From the NCBI GenBank assembly GCA_028386065.3, contig JAKUCV010003091.1, forward strand, positions 177,735-241,734: 64,000 nt of DNA, written 5' to 3'. This DNA is from Turnera subulata (Eukaryota > Streptophyta > Magnoliopsida > Malpighiales > Passifloraceae). This document shows positions 22,318 to 32,289 of the stretch, in pieces; position 1 is the stretch's first letter, and the number at the start of each line of letters is the position of its first letter. A model generated the notes under the pieces. It was not told the origin of the DNA. It made no database searches and was given only the letters and a program-made list of their open reading frames with translations. The translations under genes were made by a program, and so were the position numbers.

Positions 22318-23190
22318 ATGGCCAAGTTGAACAGTTCAATTGTTTTATTGGCATTATCTCTGTTGTTGTCTACTGGGTTAGCTGCCAAGCCTATTGAAGA
22401 AAAAATAGCCTCACCTCCTTTCTCTCTCAGAGTTGGATGGATTATTCATAGGTAAACGTAAATATTTTCTAGACCAAGATTGTGGGTTACAAATATTTCT
22501 AATCATTTTTGAAGACAAAGATATTATGAATGTATGAGCACTTAATGTTGTGGAAAACTTATCTTCCAAGAGGGAATCTACAAGTTATTTCAGAATATGT
22601 TCAATGATCCTGATCTTAAAAAGTCGCCTACACCAAAACCGATTCGATTTTTTTTGGTAGAACGGGAAGCGCGAAGCCTATTATTGAGGTTTAAGTAATG
22701 CGAATGGAGCGCAAACGCTCTACATGAGCAGCATCAGCAGAGAGCAAAGATAAACAAGTTAAAGGGGGAGAATCCAAATAATGTAAACCAGCAGCAAGTG
22801 CAAAACCCTGCAAAGCCAGAGAGTCAGCTACCAGGTTTGCTTCCCGGAACACATGAGTAACAACCACATCCCAATCCTGAGCCAACCAGTGCCAAATGGT
22901 AGAAACAAAGGAAGCCAGATGCGAGTGAACACTGGACCGACCCAACACCATCTCGACAGCTACCCTGGAATCCGTTTCCACCTGTAGCTTGCTACAACCC
23001 AACGACCAAGCCATATTGAGTCCATCAATCAGACCCCAAAGCTCAGCCATGAAGACAGAACCAGAACCAATATTATGTGAGAAACCAAAATCCAACCCCA
23101 TGAGCATCCCGTAAAACACCACCACAAGTAAAAAACCGATTCGATTTTAATAAGGCTTATAAAAATAGCTTAGAGGTTCTTTATAACTAT
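22318..23190 (+). pseudogene. Second DD11-like copy, disrupted
   Basis: It starts MAKLNSSIVLLALSLLLSTGLA, a close relative of the 21622 protein, but codon 46 is TAA (22453-22455) and later parts (DCGLQIF.IIFEDK, ~22490) run in other frames. A LINE fragment splits it at 22652-23131. Copia element A then enters at 23191; the matching 3' flank resumes at 29937. Its promoter lacks the tgcatcaccctataaat segment found upstream of the intact copy, so the TATA box is gone. Not functional. Confidence 0.85.
22652..23131 (-). mobile_element. 5'-truncated LINE carrying an RNase H domain
   Basis: It is flanked by the 17-bp duplication aaaaccgattcgatttt (22635-22651 and 23132-23148). On the minus strand an open 144-aa frame (23125-22691) encodes an RVT_3 RNase H piece: MAELWGLIDGLNMAWSLG, LQVETDSRVAVEMV and THVFREANLVADSLA. 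The 3' end is ..ttctacc followed by poly(A). The frame is still open, so the insertion is relatively recent. Confidence 0.9.
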
Positions 23191-23375
23191 TGTTATGAAA
23201 TAAGAAATTGTACTGTAAATTTTACAGTTTTAATGGAGATGGAAGAGGCGGAAGAAGAAGGGAGGAAATGCTCTCTCTACCGTGTTATTCATTACTCAAT
23301 ATATATATATATATAAAGAATACAGATGGTACTATTTTGGTAGGTATGACATTCACACATACTTATTTTATAACA
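23191..23375 (-). repeat. 3' LTR of element A
   Basis: 185 bp, inverted TGTTAT..ATAACA ends. The adjacent + strand ctctccctt is the complement of a polypurine tract. Confidence 0.85.
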
Positions 23376-23399
23376 CTCTCCCTTGAATGTCATTATGTA

Positions 23400-25800
23400 T
23401 TGGGTAGAATACGCTTAGGGAGAACTCCTTCATTAAAAACCTTACCAAGAAAAAAACCCTGTGGGATAAAAACTTGGTGAAAGAAAAAAGAGTGCAGTGC
23501 GTATTGTACTCCCCCTCATTTTGGCCTCCCTTGATATCATGGTCACCACATGCCAATCATCCTTGTCAACTTCTGGTGAGGTATGATTTGTCCGATCACT
23601 TTTGTAGGCAGCATTATCTTCATAATTTGTTGTTGGAGCATCTTCCTTGCCCTCTTGCTTTTATGGTCCCGGTGATATAGCAATTTCATGTGCAAAATTA
23701 TAGCAGATGTCCGTCTGTGCTTTTATGGATCAAATAAAGGACCTGTATCTGCAACAACCAACTATATTCTCTTCGGGTTTACAGGGTTAACATAATACCA
23801 CATCTTTTATACCCCGAAGATAAGAACAAATTCATATCTTGCCAATAGGCTTAAATCAAAAGCTTCAGGCTTTATTTTCTTAGCAATACATATTGCACTT
23901 CAACAGGGTACTCCAGGACCAATCTAATAACACGGTATTTGGAAGCTTCTTCGGGAGTTCCAATTATAAATAAGTTTATCCATACTCAAAATAATTTAAA
24001 TTATGTAAAAATTAATTCAGTTCTATTTTGTAATTTCCCGAGAATTAGTTGCTTCAGGCAACTTGGATCCTTCAGGGATCTTCATGTATATATCATGACT
24101 TATGGATCCATAATAATAGGCTGTAATAGCATTCATTAGATGCATTTCTAATACTTTTCATATACTGCCAGACAAAAGTAATTGCATCCACCACAGGGGA
24201 GTATATCTCCTCATAATTAATACCTGGTCGTTTGGGTAAAACTTTGTGCCATAAACCGTGCTTTATATCTCATATTCTTTTCTGCACAAATTCCCATTTT
24301 ATGACCAGTTGAATTTTACACCTTCTGGTGTATGGTCTACAGGTCCGGAAATTTCTCGCTTCGAGCGAGTCCAATTTCTCGCTTCGAGCGAGTCCAACAC
24401 AGCCTTTAATCATGTTTCTCTATTTGGGCCAATCATATTCCGCCGACATTCGTCAAATGTAGGTTCATGATCCTCATTTTATTTAGCGCTATATATTAAA
24501 TAAGACAAATATTCCGTCGACGGTTATTTTGACGTCGGTTCTATCTTATTTCTAACACTGTAATTGAGATCTCAACATACTCATTTATTTCAGGTACCTG
24601 AGTTACTTCTGAAACTTTATCAATTGTGCAGAAAAACCAACCTCTACTGGAGGTCTTATTTTCTTACTGGGGCCATTTTATCACTTTTGCTCCTTTTTCT
24701 CTATCGAGAATGTTTGTTTTCTTTTGGAACCGAGTATATTCTATGCTTCTGGCGTACTTTAGATTCATTTGCATACTATACTTGTTCTTCTGGAAAATTA
24801 TTTCGAGTAGGAGCATTTGCAACTGGTATGGTCACACTTTTCAAATAACTATGTCTGGCAATTGACTTATCAAAATTTTGCAAATGAATCAACTTTTGAA
24901 CTTCAGGTTCATACTAATTTATTCGAGGATAAAAAACTAGATATTGATAAATCATTTCAATAATTTCTTGATCCAGCTGCTTATTACCTCCCCCTGATGT
25001 TGGGTAAAACATCAAATTAATAAGCAAATCTTACAATAAATGAATCTCCAATCTCCTATCATAGGTTTCAATTACGCTTGTAACTTATGGAGATTCATAC
25101 CTAACGTAGATTCTCAATCTTCTTTAAGAGACCATTTCACAACCCTGTGGTGGAGCATAATATACTAAATAACCGATGGTCCGCAGATGGGAGATACTAA
25201 GTATGTGACCATTAATCAATAAAAAGGGGGGGATCTTATAACATTATGTTGGCTTGATGCACTCAAGTGTTGCTGCATATAAAATACCATTTTCTCAAAC
25301 AGTAATATTTCATCAATAGTCCAGCAATCAATTGTCAATGTTTCCCCAGATCTGTTTGGGTTTATTTCCAATGATATACATTATCCATTGAAGAAATATA
25401 CCAGCATTATCTAGACATATAGTCTAGTAACATAAGTAGGGACATATACCTGCAAGTGGCTTAATTATTAAATTAGTGCGCGCAATGCCAACTTGCGTTA
25501 CACAATAGACCATCTAGTCGATGCATCGTAAAAATTACCTGGATGGTTAACACCGCGGATTTATCAGTCCGCGTTTATGTCCCTGAACTATTCTCAAACT
25601 TGCTGGTGATACTAGGCCATTCTCATCTTAAAAAGGCCGTATAATAACTTTCGCAGCAAACAAACTCATAGAAATTCATTGATTGTAAAACTTCTGGTTT
25701 TTCAATGAATGATCCAATAAATTTCGTGCATCATTATTGACCCGGGATGGCCCAACCGGTCATGCCAAACAATAAGTCCATGTACCAACTTCAAGTTGGT
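23400..25800 (-). pseudogene. Copia integrase-RT remnant of element A
   Basis: Minus-strand translation in shifting frames shows, in order: a pre-integrase/integrase stretch (~25800-25380; fragments LLSTRN, PLAGICPYLCY) and an APPQGCEMVS..RRLRIYV.YESP block (~25160-25050; copia APPQRTKMGPQRRLGIYVGYESP). Then come QKLIHLQNF (~24880), RYKARFMAQ (~24260), ITAYYYGS (~24110) and IYEDP.RIQVA (~24080-24050; copia IYMKIPEGFKLPEA). The 3' UTR carries the widespread ttggtaaggtttttaatga phrase (~23430). Stops are frequent; not functional. Confidence 0.75.
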
Positions 25801-26026
25801 GCCAGCTTCATGCTGGATAACTTAGAAAAATTATTTACCAGCTTCTGGCTGGTGCATACTAGCTATAAATTACATATCTATCAGCCAACTTTTAGTTGGT
25901 CTCAGCTTCAGGCTGTATAAACTTGTGTATTTAAACACTTAAAATTTCTAGCTTCAGGCTAGAGCATTTCAGCTTCTGGCTTGATATGTTAAGTTTCGAT
26001 TACTCAACTGCTAGCTTCAGGCTAGC
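25784..26026. repeat. Mini-palindrome array 1 (element A)
   Basis: Eight short inverted repeats in 243 bp share a 5-base, mostly TTC-type spacer (one is TTTTA): accaac-ttcaa-gttggt (25784), ccagc-ttcat-gctgg (25802), accagc-ttctg-gctggt (25837), ccaac-tttta-gttgg (25885), cagc-ttcag-gctg (25903), ctagc-ttcag-gctag (25948), agc-ttctg-gct (25971) and gctagc-ttcag-gctagc (26010). The array recurs in element B at 34710-34952. Confidence 0.85.
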
Positions 26027-26229
26027 TATATATGTGCCAATTTTAGGCTTATTTCTGCCACTCATGTCAAAAAAAAATCAGAATTATTGGACAATAATTA
26101 AAGTAGTGGCAAACTTTTCCAAAAAAAAAACCTCGAAGATTGAAAAGCTTTGGAGTTTACTGACAAATAATGCAAAGTTTTAATTACCGAAAAATCTTCT
26201 GGATCTTTTCGGAGACAGAAAAAGGGTCC

Positions 26230-27020
26230 ACATTTGAAAAACTGACACCTAGCTGTCTAATCTCAGACTATAAGAAGGGGAGGCGGTTGAGACAGGAAGA
26301 TGCAGAAAACTCAGAAAAATCAACAAGACAAGAAAAATGCCTTCCCCAGCTACTGTTTTCTTTGTTGAGGGTGCCTCTCTAGGAAGAAGAAATAGGTTAG
26401 CTTATAGCATGGTGAATGAGCAGCAAGATGAATTACCGAATGATCTGGCGAGAATTCCTCGTTTATTGTTTGTTGATGAACTATATTCATCTAGGTTCTT
26501 TGTAACTCCTATGGAAGAAACATTCTTCCTAGAGGACCAAAGCAATCTAAGGGCTTCCTTTTATGGCTCGGCTAATTCTATTATGTTTTTCATATCTAAT
26601 AGACTGCAGGATTTTCAGCTAGAGCCTTCATGTCAAATTTTAAATCAAAGCAGTTATTATCGGGTTTCCATGATGGCTCGGAGCGTCCTAAGGGTGACTG
26701 GGTTACCACCTACATGGCCTAAGGTACGACTTTTACTATGGAATTGCAAGGGTGTAGCAAGAAGGCCTCAAGACTTTGTGCGTACCTTAAGAGATCTGAA
26801 GAATCAGTACAAGCCTAACATGGTACTGATTACTGAGACTTTGTGGCAAGTAGGAGAGAATCATGGTGTGATTCCACTTCGTTTTCCTCCAACGAATCGG
26901 TTTGAGATACCTAGAGAAAACAACATGGGTGGTATGTTGTTCTCCTGGAACGACAGTGTTAGGGTCAACATTAATGGTGAGGCTCAGAGTTTCAGGGTTA
27001 ATGTTGAACCCAACAGATAG
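26230..27020 (+). pseudogene. LINE ORF/endonuclease fragment inside element A
   Basis: A 227-aa open frame (26337-27020) runs opposite to the host element. Its second half is the start of a plant LINE endonuclease: VRLLLWNCKGVARRPQDFV, KPNMVLITETLW and GGMLFSWNDSVRVNI. The first half resembles the end of LINE ORF1 (MARSVLRVTGLPPTWPK). It stops where copia gag-like sequence resumes. The same fragment sits at the same place in element B, so it was present before A and B separated. Confidence 0.75.
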
Positions 27021-27247
27021 ATTACTGTTTAAACATATGTATGAGAACCATTCTTCTTTGAATGTTCTCCAGTTATGTATCCGTTTATGCAGTAATAATA
27101 TGCATTTTTGCTTTGAGTCTTTTCCATTTATTATCTCATTTACGCCCATAGGCACAAATAATTATACTGTTTTATTCGCTTCAGGGAATAGATCAGAGCC
27201 AATTCATCGGGATCCATAATAATTCATTTTATTACTACGTGTGTCTG

Positions 27248-28474
27248 TACTCTTCAAGAGTATATGCTCTTCCAGAGCGTAAATGTACGATCTTCTAGAT
27301 CATATTTAAGACATGCGTTCTTCAGGAACATATTCGGATTTATGCTCTTCTGGAGCATGTTAATCTTTTTCTCATTTCAAGATGTCATAATATGTTATAT
27401 TGACATCCACACATATAATTCTCCCCCTGTGGATGTCAATTTTTGCATTGTCTTCGAGGCTAATGCTTGGACATTATGCTAGAAACAATTATAAAGTACT
27501 GAAAAGTAAATAAAATAAATCGCAATGCGTAATAATTAAACTGAACATAAAATAAATTGAATATAAAATGAATTGCTCCTTCAGGGTAAGCAAGTATAAT
27601 ATCCACCTTCTGGTGGTCATATAATTTCCATCTTCTGGTGGTAATAGTTTTTATTGTTGATTTTACTTTGAAGGATCTTCAGGATCTTTTGAACGGTAAG
27701 ACTTCGAGTCTTCGTTGTATTTTCCGTTATTGAGTCTGCTGGACTCTGATATTTTGTCTTCCAGACTATTATTACGTAAATTCCTGTCGGCATTTAATAC
27801 CCATAATGAATTTCTTCTGGAAATTATAAGGGTCTCGAATAACATAATTTAAATAAATAATTAAATAACCGAAAAATTAAAAGTAATGGGCCTTACATAA
27901 ATTAGCCCAATAAAAATAAAATTATCGCAAAGCAAATGCGATGGGCCTTATACGAGCCTAATAAAATCGTAAAGAAATTAAAACGAGAAATTAAGTACAA
28001 TGAGCCTTATATGAGCCCAATTGGAATCTAAATAAAAACATAAAAATATGCTTACTCGATAAAGGCGGCTTAGCCGGCCAACAAATGAAACAAGGCGGCG
28101 TTGCCGGCCAACAAATAAATTAGGCGGCTTAGCCAGCCAATATTGAATACTACGAAAATAAACAAATACTAATATCATGGTCATCAGCTTGACCAAATAT
28201 GGTTTCATCAATATTAGATGTGTCCTTCAGGGACACTTGATGATCATTTATTCGATGCCTTGTTATAAGGCATGTCTGTGACCAATTGAAAGTTCATAAT
28301 CATGACCAAAATTATCATGTACAATCGCATTCACTTAAGGTGCATCGGGAGAATATTCATCCTCTGGTGGTCACATTTTTTTCTCTCCCATTTTTGTCAA
28401 AGATCTGCAAGATCTTTTGACAGTAAGACATCCAGTTTTTGTTTTATTGTCCTTTTATTGAGTCTTCTAGACTC
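27248..28474. repeat. Mini-palindrome array 2 (element A)
   Basis: The gag/leader side of the element. Perfect or near-perfect inverted repeats with TTCNR-type spacers include tactc-ttcaa-gagta (27248), gctc-ttcca-gagc (27266), gatc-ttcta-gatc (27289), gttc-ttcag-gaac (27317) and atgctc-ttctg-gagcat (27342). Further ones are ccacc-ttct-ggtgg (27603), gatc-ttcag-gatc (27674), aagac-ttcga-gtctt (27698), gtgtcc-ttcag-ggacac (28220), aaagatc-tgcaa-gatcttt (28399) and gagtc-ttcta-gactc (28460). The first five form a tight cluster with 18-28 bp spacing. Confidence 0.85.
28060..28142. repeat. Three tandem GC-rich palindromic units, only in element A
   Basis: Three ~30-bp units read ggcggcttagccggccaa, ggcggcgttgccggccaa and ggcggcttagccagccaa. 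Each can fold on its own (ggc../..gcc arms). Element B lacks them at the equivalent place. Confidence 0.75.
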
Positions 28475-29048
28475 TTTTGCATTTAAATACATTCAATGCC
28501 CATAACAAATTTCTTCCGAAAATTTTAAGGGCCTCCAATCTTTATAATATAATTCCAAAAATTAAATAAATAAAATACTTAATTAAAATAAATATGCCTT
28601 AATTCACTTATTTTAGGATCATATACATATACTAGTAGTGGCATTGTAGCCGGGCTAGTTAAGCCTATCGATGACCAAGCTACCAACCTGAAGCAATTAA
28701 TAATTGGCCAGTCAAAAGCCACTGGAAAAAACATGATAGTTGGTAGGTACAATGAACATACATTTAACTTTTTCATAACACACTCATTTTTTTCATGGTA
28801 TCTAGCCCCATACGCAAAGTGGATTAATTCAATATTGGGCATTATTAAACCCACTACATTATAGTGTGGCCCTACCAACTTTACATTTTATGTTTAAATA
28901 AAAAAAATCACATTCATGAATCATGATTTTGGCATAAAATTAATTTAATATAACGCATTCCATCAAAATTCTATTTTAAAGCGTCTACCTAAGCAATCTG
29001 TATAATTTTGTGGGGATGGATATGCAAGAAAATTTAGACCATACATAC

Positions 29049-29707
29049 CTCATCTTCAAGATCATCAAAAACGTTCCACAGTACCCAGGTTGCTTTCTCA
29101 ATATTTGAGAACCTACTAAACACCAAGTCGTATGCACCTGGATAAGAACCTGGACCATAAACGAAAATAGGAAGATCATTGAACTCCATGTCAGGCAATG
29201 AAGGCAACTTCACCACAGGCTCCACCAAAGAAAACTTCAAAGACCCTTGAAGCTCATGGTAATATATAGCACTAACTGCACAGGGTTGAGTGAAAAAGTA
29301 GCTGCATTATATATGCCTGAATCTTGAGCCACATCTAGAGCCCAAGGCACGAGAGTGCCATATATGAGACATATAGGTGGGTTTTCTGTGCTACTGTGTT
29401 TCTTAATGACCTCAGCTAAGCTTCCTGGGGCTGTGGCCGTGAAACGCTCGAGATAATCATCAACGCTTGCTGCTCTTTCACCTTCTCTGAATCCATCAAA
29501 AATGGGTTCTAAGTTGATGGAAGTGGGTAGGGCTTGCTCTTCTTGCATGGCCATGAGATATGAACTTGTAGTGATTAGTGTGACCTTGATGCCTTTTGCA
29601 GCCAACCTTTCGGAGAACTGGAGCATCGGGTTGATATGTCCCTGTGCAGGCAGAGGAAAGACTAAGACATGACGTCCCTTGACTGCAGCTCTTTTGTCCC
29701 TCTCCAT
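29049..29707 (-). pseudogene. Captured UDP-glycosyltransferase fragment (UGT74-like exon 1)
   Basis: The first 156 codons (29707-29237) give MERDKRAAVKGRHVLVFPLP, then AQGHINPMLQFSERLAAKG and KVTLITTSS. This is the N-terminal acceptor-binding half of a UGT74-type sugar transferase (GQGHINPMLQFSKRL-type signature). A one-base shift near 29250 continues as EPVVKLPSLPDMEF, DLPIFVYGPGSYP and RFSNIEKATWVLWN. It ends at FDDLEDE immediately followed by GTATGT, a canonical splice donor (29048 downward), so intron sequence was captured too. The UDP-sugar-binding PSPG half is absent. It lies directly after the 5' LTR of element A and is a relic. Confidence 0.85.
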
Positions 29708-29754
29708 CTTCTACTCAATTTCATCTCAGTTGGTTAGAGATTCGTGCTGATAAC

Positions 29755-29936
29755 TCTTATGAAATAAGAAATTGTACTGTAAATTTTACAGTTTTAATGG
29801 AGATGGAAGAGGCGGAAGAAAAAGGGAGGAAATGCTCTCTACCGTGTTATTCATTACTCAATATATATATAAAGAATACAGATGGGTACTATTTTGGTAG
29901 GTATGACATTCATTCACACATACTTATTTTATAACA
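29755..29936 (-). repeat. 5' LTR of element A
   Basis: It matches 23191-23375 but its inner end reads tcttat instead of tgttat. On the minus strand it is followed by gttatcagcacga, the primer-binding-like site shared with element B. Confidence 0.85.
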
Positions 29937-30440
29937 ACTATTGTGTTTTAACATTCTACGGCATAACTTTATAATAATAGAAAATTACATTATATATGTA
30001 TAAAATAAAATCATGAGGTGCACTCGAATTCTCAAGTGAATTCTTTTTTTCCTCAGTTATAGTTCAATTCCATTTGCCCTCAATTTTATTTTATTACCAT
30101 CGAGAATCTTCTTGTATTGTGGTTCCAAAAGTTTCAAGCTTGCACTCATGTTTAGACCACTGGCCCTCCCTTTTAGATCTCAACTTTTAAATGTAACAAG
30201 TAACGACATCTACCCTCATTTGCCAAAAGAAACGACATCGACCTGGGTTGCTAAAATAATTACTTTGATACTGTAACTAGTTAGAGATGTGATGAATTTA
30301 ATTTATTGCACCTTCTTGTTGATCATGAGATCAATTTTTTTTTTATTTTGAATAATCAAGAAAAAAAACAGCAAACTTTTTATTTGTTTTTCTTTCTTAA
30401 AATGAAATCTTTGATTGCCTCAAGATGATGGAATTCAAAA
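29937..30440. other. 3' flank of the second DD11-like copy; otherwise empty
   Basis: Positions 29940-30090 match 21990-22115 (aatagaaaattacatta, aaaataa.atc.t.aggtgcac, cctcagttat.gttcaattcca), which identifies them as the region after the second gene copy. 30100-30440 shows no gene. Confidence 0.7.
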
Positions 30441-30454
30441 TTTTGTGTTAAGTG

Positions 30455-30886
30455 CATAGTTATCAAACCCGGCCCGGCCCGGCCGGTTCGATCGGTTGAA
30501 CCGTGACTCGCAACATATTTTGGGTTTTTAGATGTGTTGAACTGGATCTGTAACTGAACCGTGTAAAACTTGCTGACCCGGCTGGTTTTGTGGCGACCCC
30601 ATTGAACCGATGACCCAGCCGGGTCAATTCTAAAGCACAAAACACAAAAAAAAATTTCCTATTTTTACATAAATTGTGTTATTTAATGAAAATGAGAATT
30701 TATTTTTATTTTTTATTATCAAAATATAGGTAAATAGTAATATATATAGATTAAAATAATTAATTATTTAATAATTATTATTTTGGATTAATTATATTGA
30801 ACCTCATGTTCGAATCTGGTTGGACCACTAAACCACGGCCCACGACATTTTCTGGGTCTATGTCCGGGCCGGGTCTGATAAATATG
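30455..30886. mobile_element. hAT-type MITE, ACCCGGCC family (copy 2)
   Basis: The ends are catagttatcaaacccggcc and the inverse of catatttatcagacccggcc. Flanks gttaagtg (30447-30454) and gttaagcg (30887-30894) form an 8-bp duplication with one change. Non-coding. Confidence 0.8.
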
Positions 30887-31189
30887 GTTAAGCGGAGGAT
30901 TGGAGTTGCTTCGCAGCGCTTCAGACATTAATTGCCACCGGATTTTTTGCATAAAAAAAGGATCATTGAAAGAGAAAAAAACAATAAAGATCTATGAAAA
31001 AGGAGGAGTAGGGTGAGTGGAGTTTGGTGGGAAAACCCGGCAACGTACAGGGGAAGCTTTCCATCCGCAAACCCTAAAAAATAGAAAAAACAATAAAGAT
31101 TAAAGAGGCTCTTTAAGTCTAAATTGAACATGATAACATATTTCCACCAAAAAAAACTTGATAACATATGAAATTTCACCTTCAGCCTA

Positions 31190-31545
31190 CCAACAAGGTC
31201 AGGCCCAGGTCCAAGTCCAGCTGGGAAGACAAAGAGTCTAATTTTTCCAATAAATAGACTCCTTATACCAAGTAGAGAGGTACGTTGCTCATTCTTCTAA
31301 ATTCTTACTCTGTCTCTTGCCTCCATTCTCCACAGAGAAAATCCACCATCTAACTTAGGCATCGGAGTGCCATCTGGGGGTCACAAACCCTGGACCTCCC
31401 CGGGTCCTACTCTTTGTTGGCCTTTGCAGATCCTACAGGCAACCTTCCTAGGTCCTACTCTCTCTAGGTCCTAGTCTCTACTAATCCTTGCAAGTCTTAC
31501 AAGCATAAGAACCTTCCCAAAGGCATCATTCATATAGAGGTAAAT
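31190..31545 (+). repeat. Probable gypsy LTR fragment
   Basis: The phrase ctaacttaggcatcggagtg (31350-31369) followed by a ggggtcacaaaccc block is characteristic of the R/U5 part of plant Ty3/gypsy Tat/Athila-type LTRs. Downstream (31380-31500) are imperfect repeats of gggtcctactct / aggtcctactct. Ends and element body were not found; 30900-31190 shows nothing definite. Confidence 0.45.
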
Positions 31546-31559
31546 TCGGTATTTTTACA

Positions 31560-32070
31560 GAATCCTTGATTCCCATCATCCCTTTTCTTGGAAACATTAT
31601 TTAGCCATTTTCTTATTATCAATATCCATGTTCCAGGACCAAAACTTAATTATTTTTTTCCAAAAATATAATTAAAAAAAGCACATATGATGGCACAAAA
31701 TTATCAAAACATTCCTGAGTCTCATTAATGTCAATTCTAACATTTCCTTTATAATATTGCAACCGCTAGGACATTCAATGGAATTACTCGTTTAACTTTT
31801 TTTTTATGGTTTCCTAGCCGGCATCTGGAGCTTCGCCCCGACTAATCCGGTCGACCCGCATCGTGCACCTGGATATGGTGGGTGAGTCTCCCAATGGGGA
31901 TTTTCTGCGTACACGAAGACTCGAACCCGAGACCACGCTTAAGCGGAATTACCCGTTTAACTTTGTATTAATGCAAACACCACTATGAATCCTTTTTGGT
32001 GCAACGAAAACAGGCCGGGTGAGATGAAATTTTTGGAAAGAAGAAGGTGAAAGAAATTAGACGTACATAT
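31560..32070 (+). pseudogene. Third DD11-like copy: promoter-side remnant only
   Basis: It follows the upstream region of the 21622 gene (agtctcattaatgt.aat, aacatttcctttataa, aggacattcaat.gaatta.c, gtttaacttt.tatta) but the TATA area is reduced to accactatgaatcc. The match fades near 32010, before any coding part, and copia element B starts at 32071. A SINE sits inside it. Confidence 0.65.
31800..31944 (-). mobile_element. tRNA-derived SINE
   Basis: On the minus strand it carries an RNA polymerase III B-box-like GGTTCGAGTCT (complement at about 31918-31928), a GGATTAGTCGGGGCGAAGC block, and ends in a short poly(A). It is flanked by 20-bp repeats ggaattactcgtttaacttt (31780-31799) and ggaattacccgtttaacttt (31945-31964). 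Confidence 0.8.
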
Positions 32071-32285
32071 TGTTAAGAATAACTGGTTTAATTGGGAAAC
32101 TTTGATGAAGAAAATTTGAGAGGAGAGGATGAAGAAGAAGAGAAGAAATGGGGGAGGGGAACCGAGCTCGTTACTCTCTATACCTTATTTCTTTCTCAGT
32201 TACAATATATATATAATAATGATAGGTATGTATTTGGTATGTATTACAATGACATACATACTCGTATAATACATGTTTTATAACA
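32071..32285 (-). repeat. 3' LTR of element B
   Basis: 215 bp. On the minus strand it is preceded by the purine tract aagggggag. Confidence 0.9.
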
Positions 32286-32289
32286 CTCC

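Larger units (their letters stand above)
23191..29936 (-). mobile_element. Copia element A, carrying a UGT74 fragment
   Basis: The 6.7-kb element is flanked by the 5-bp duplication actat (23186-23190, 29937-29941). Short LTRs (23191-23375, 29755-29936) begin TGTTATGAAATAAG and end CTTATTTTATAACA. Read on the minus strand the order is: 5' LTR, primer-site-like TATCAGCACGA, host UGT74 fragment, repeat-rich leader, gag-like region with palindromes, an inverted LINE piece, pre-integrase/integrase, RT, a 3' UTR, purine tract and 3' LTR. Everything from 23376 to about 28500 is colinear with element B. All frames are broken. Confidence 0.85.

Noticed and set aside
25784..28474. Palindromes considered as heat-shock elements (nGAAnnTTCn)
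   Set aside because: The constant part is the spacer, not alternating GAA/TTC; only gttc-ttcag-gaac fits an HSE by chance of its arms.
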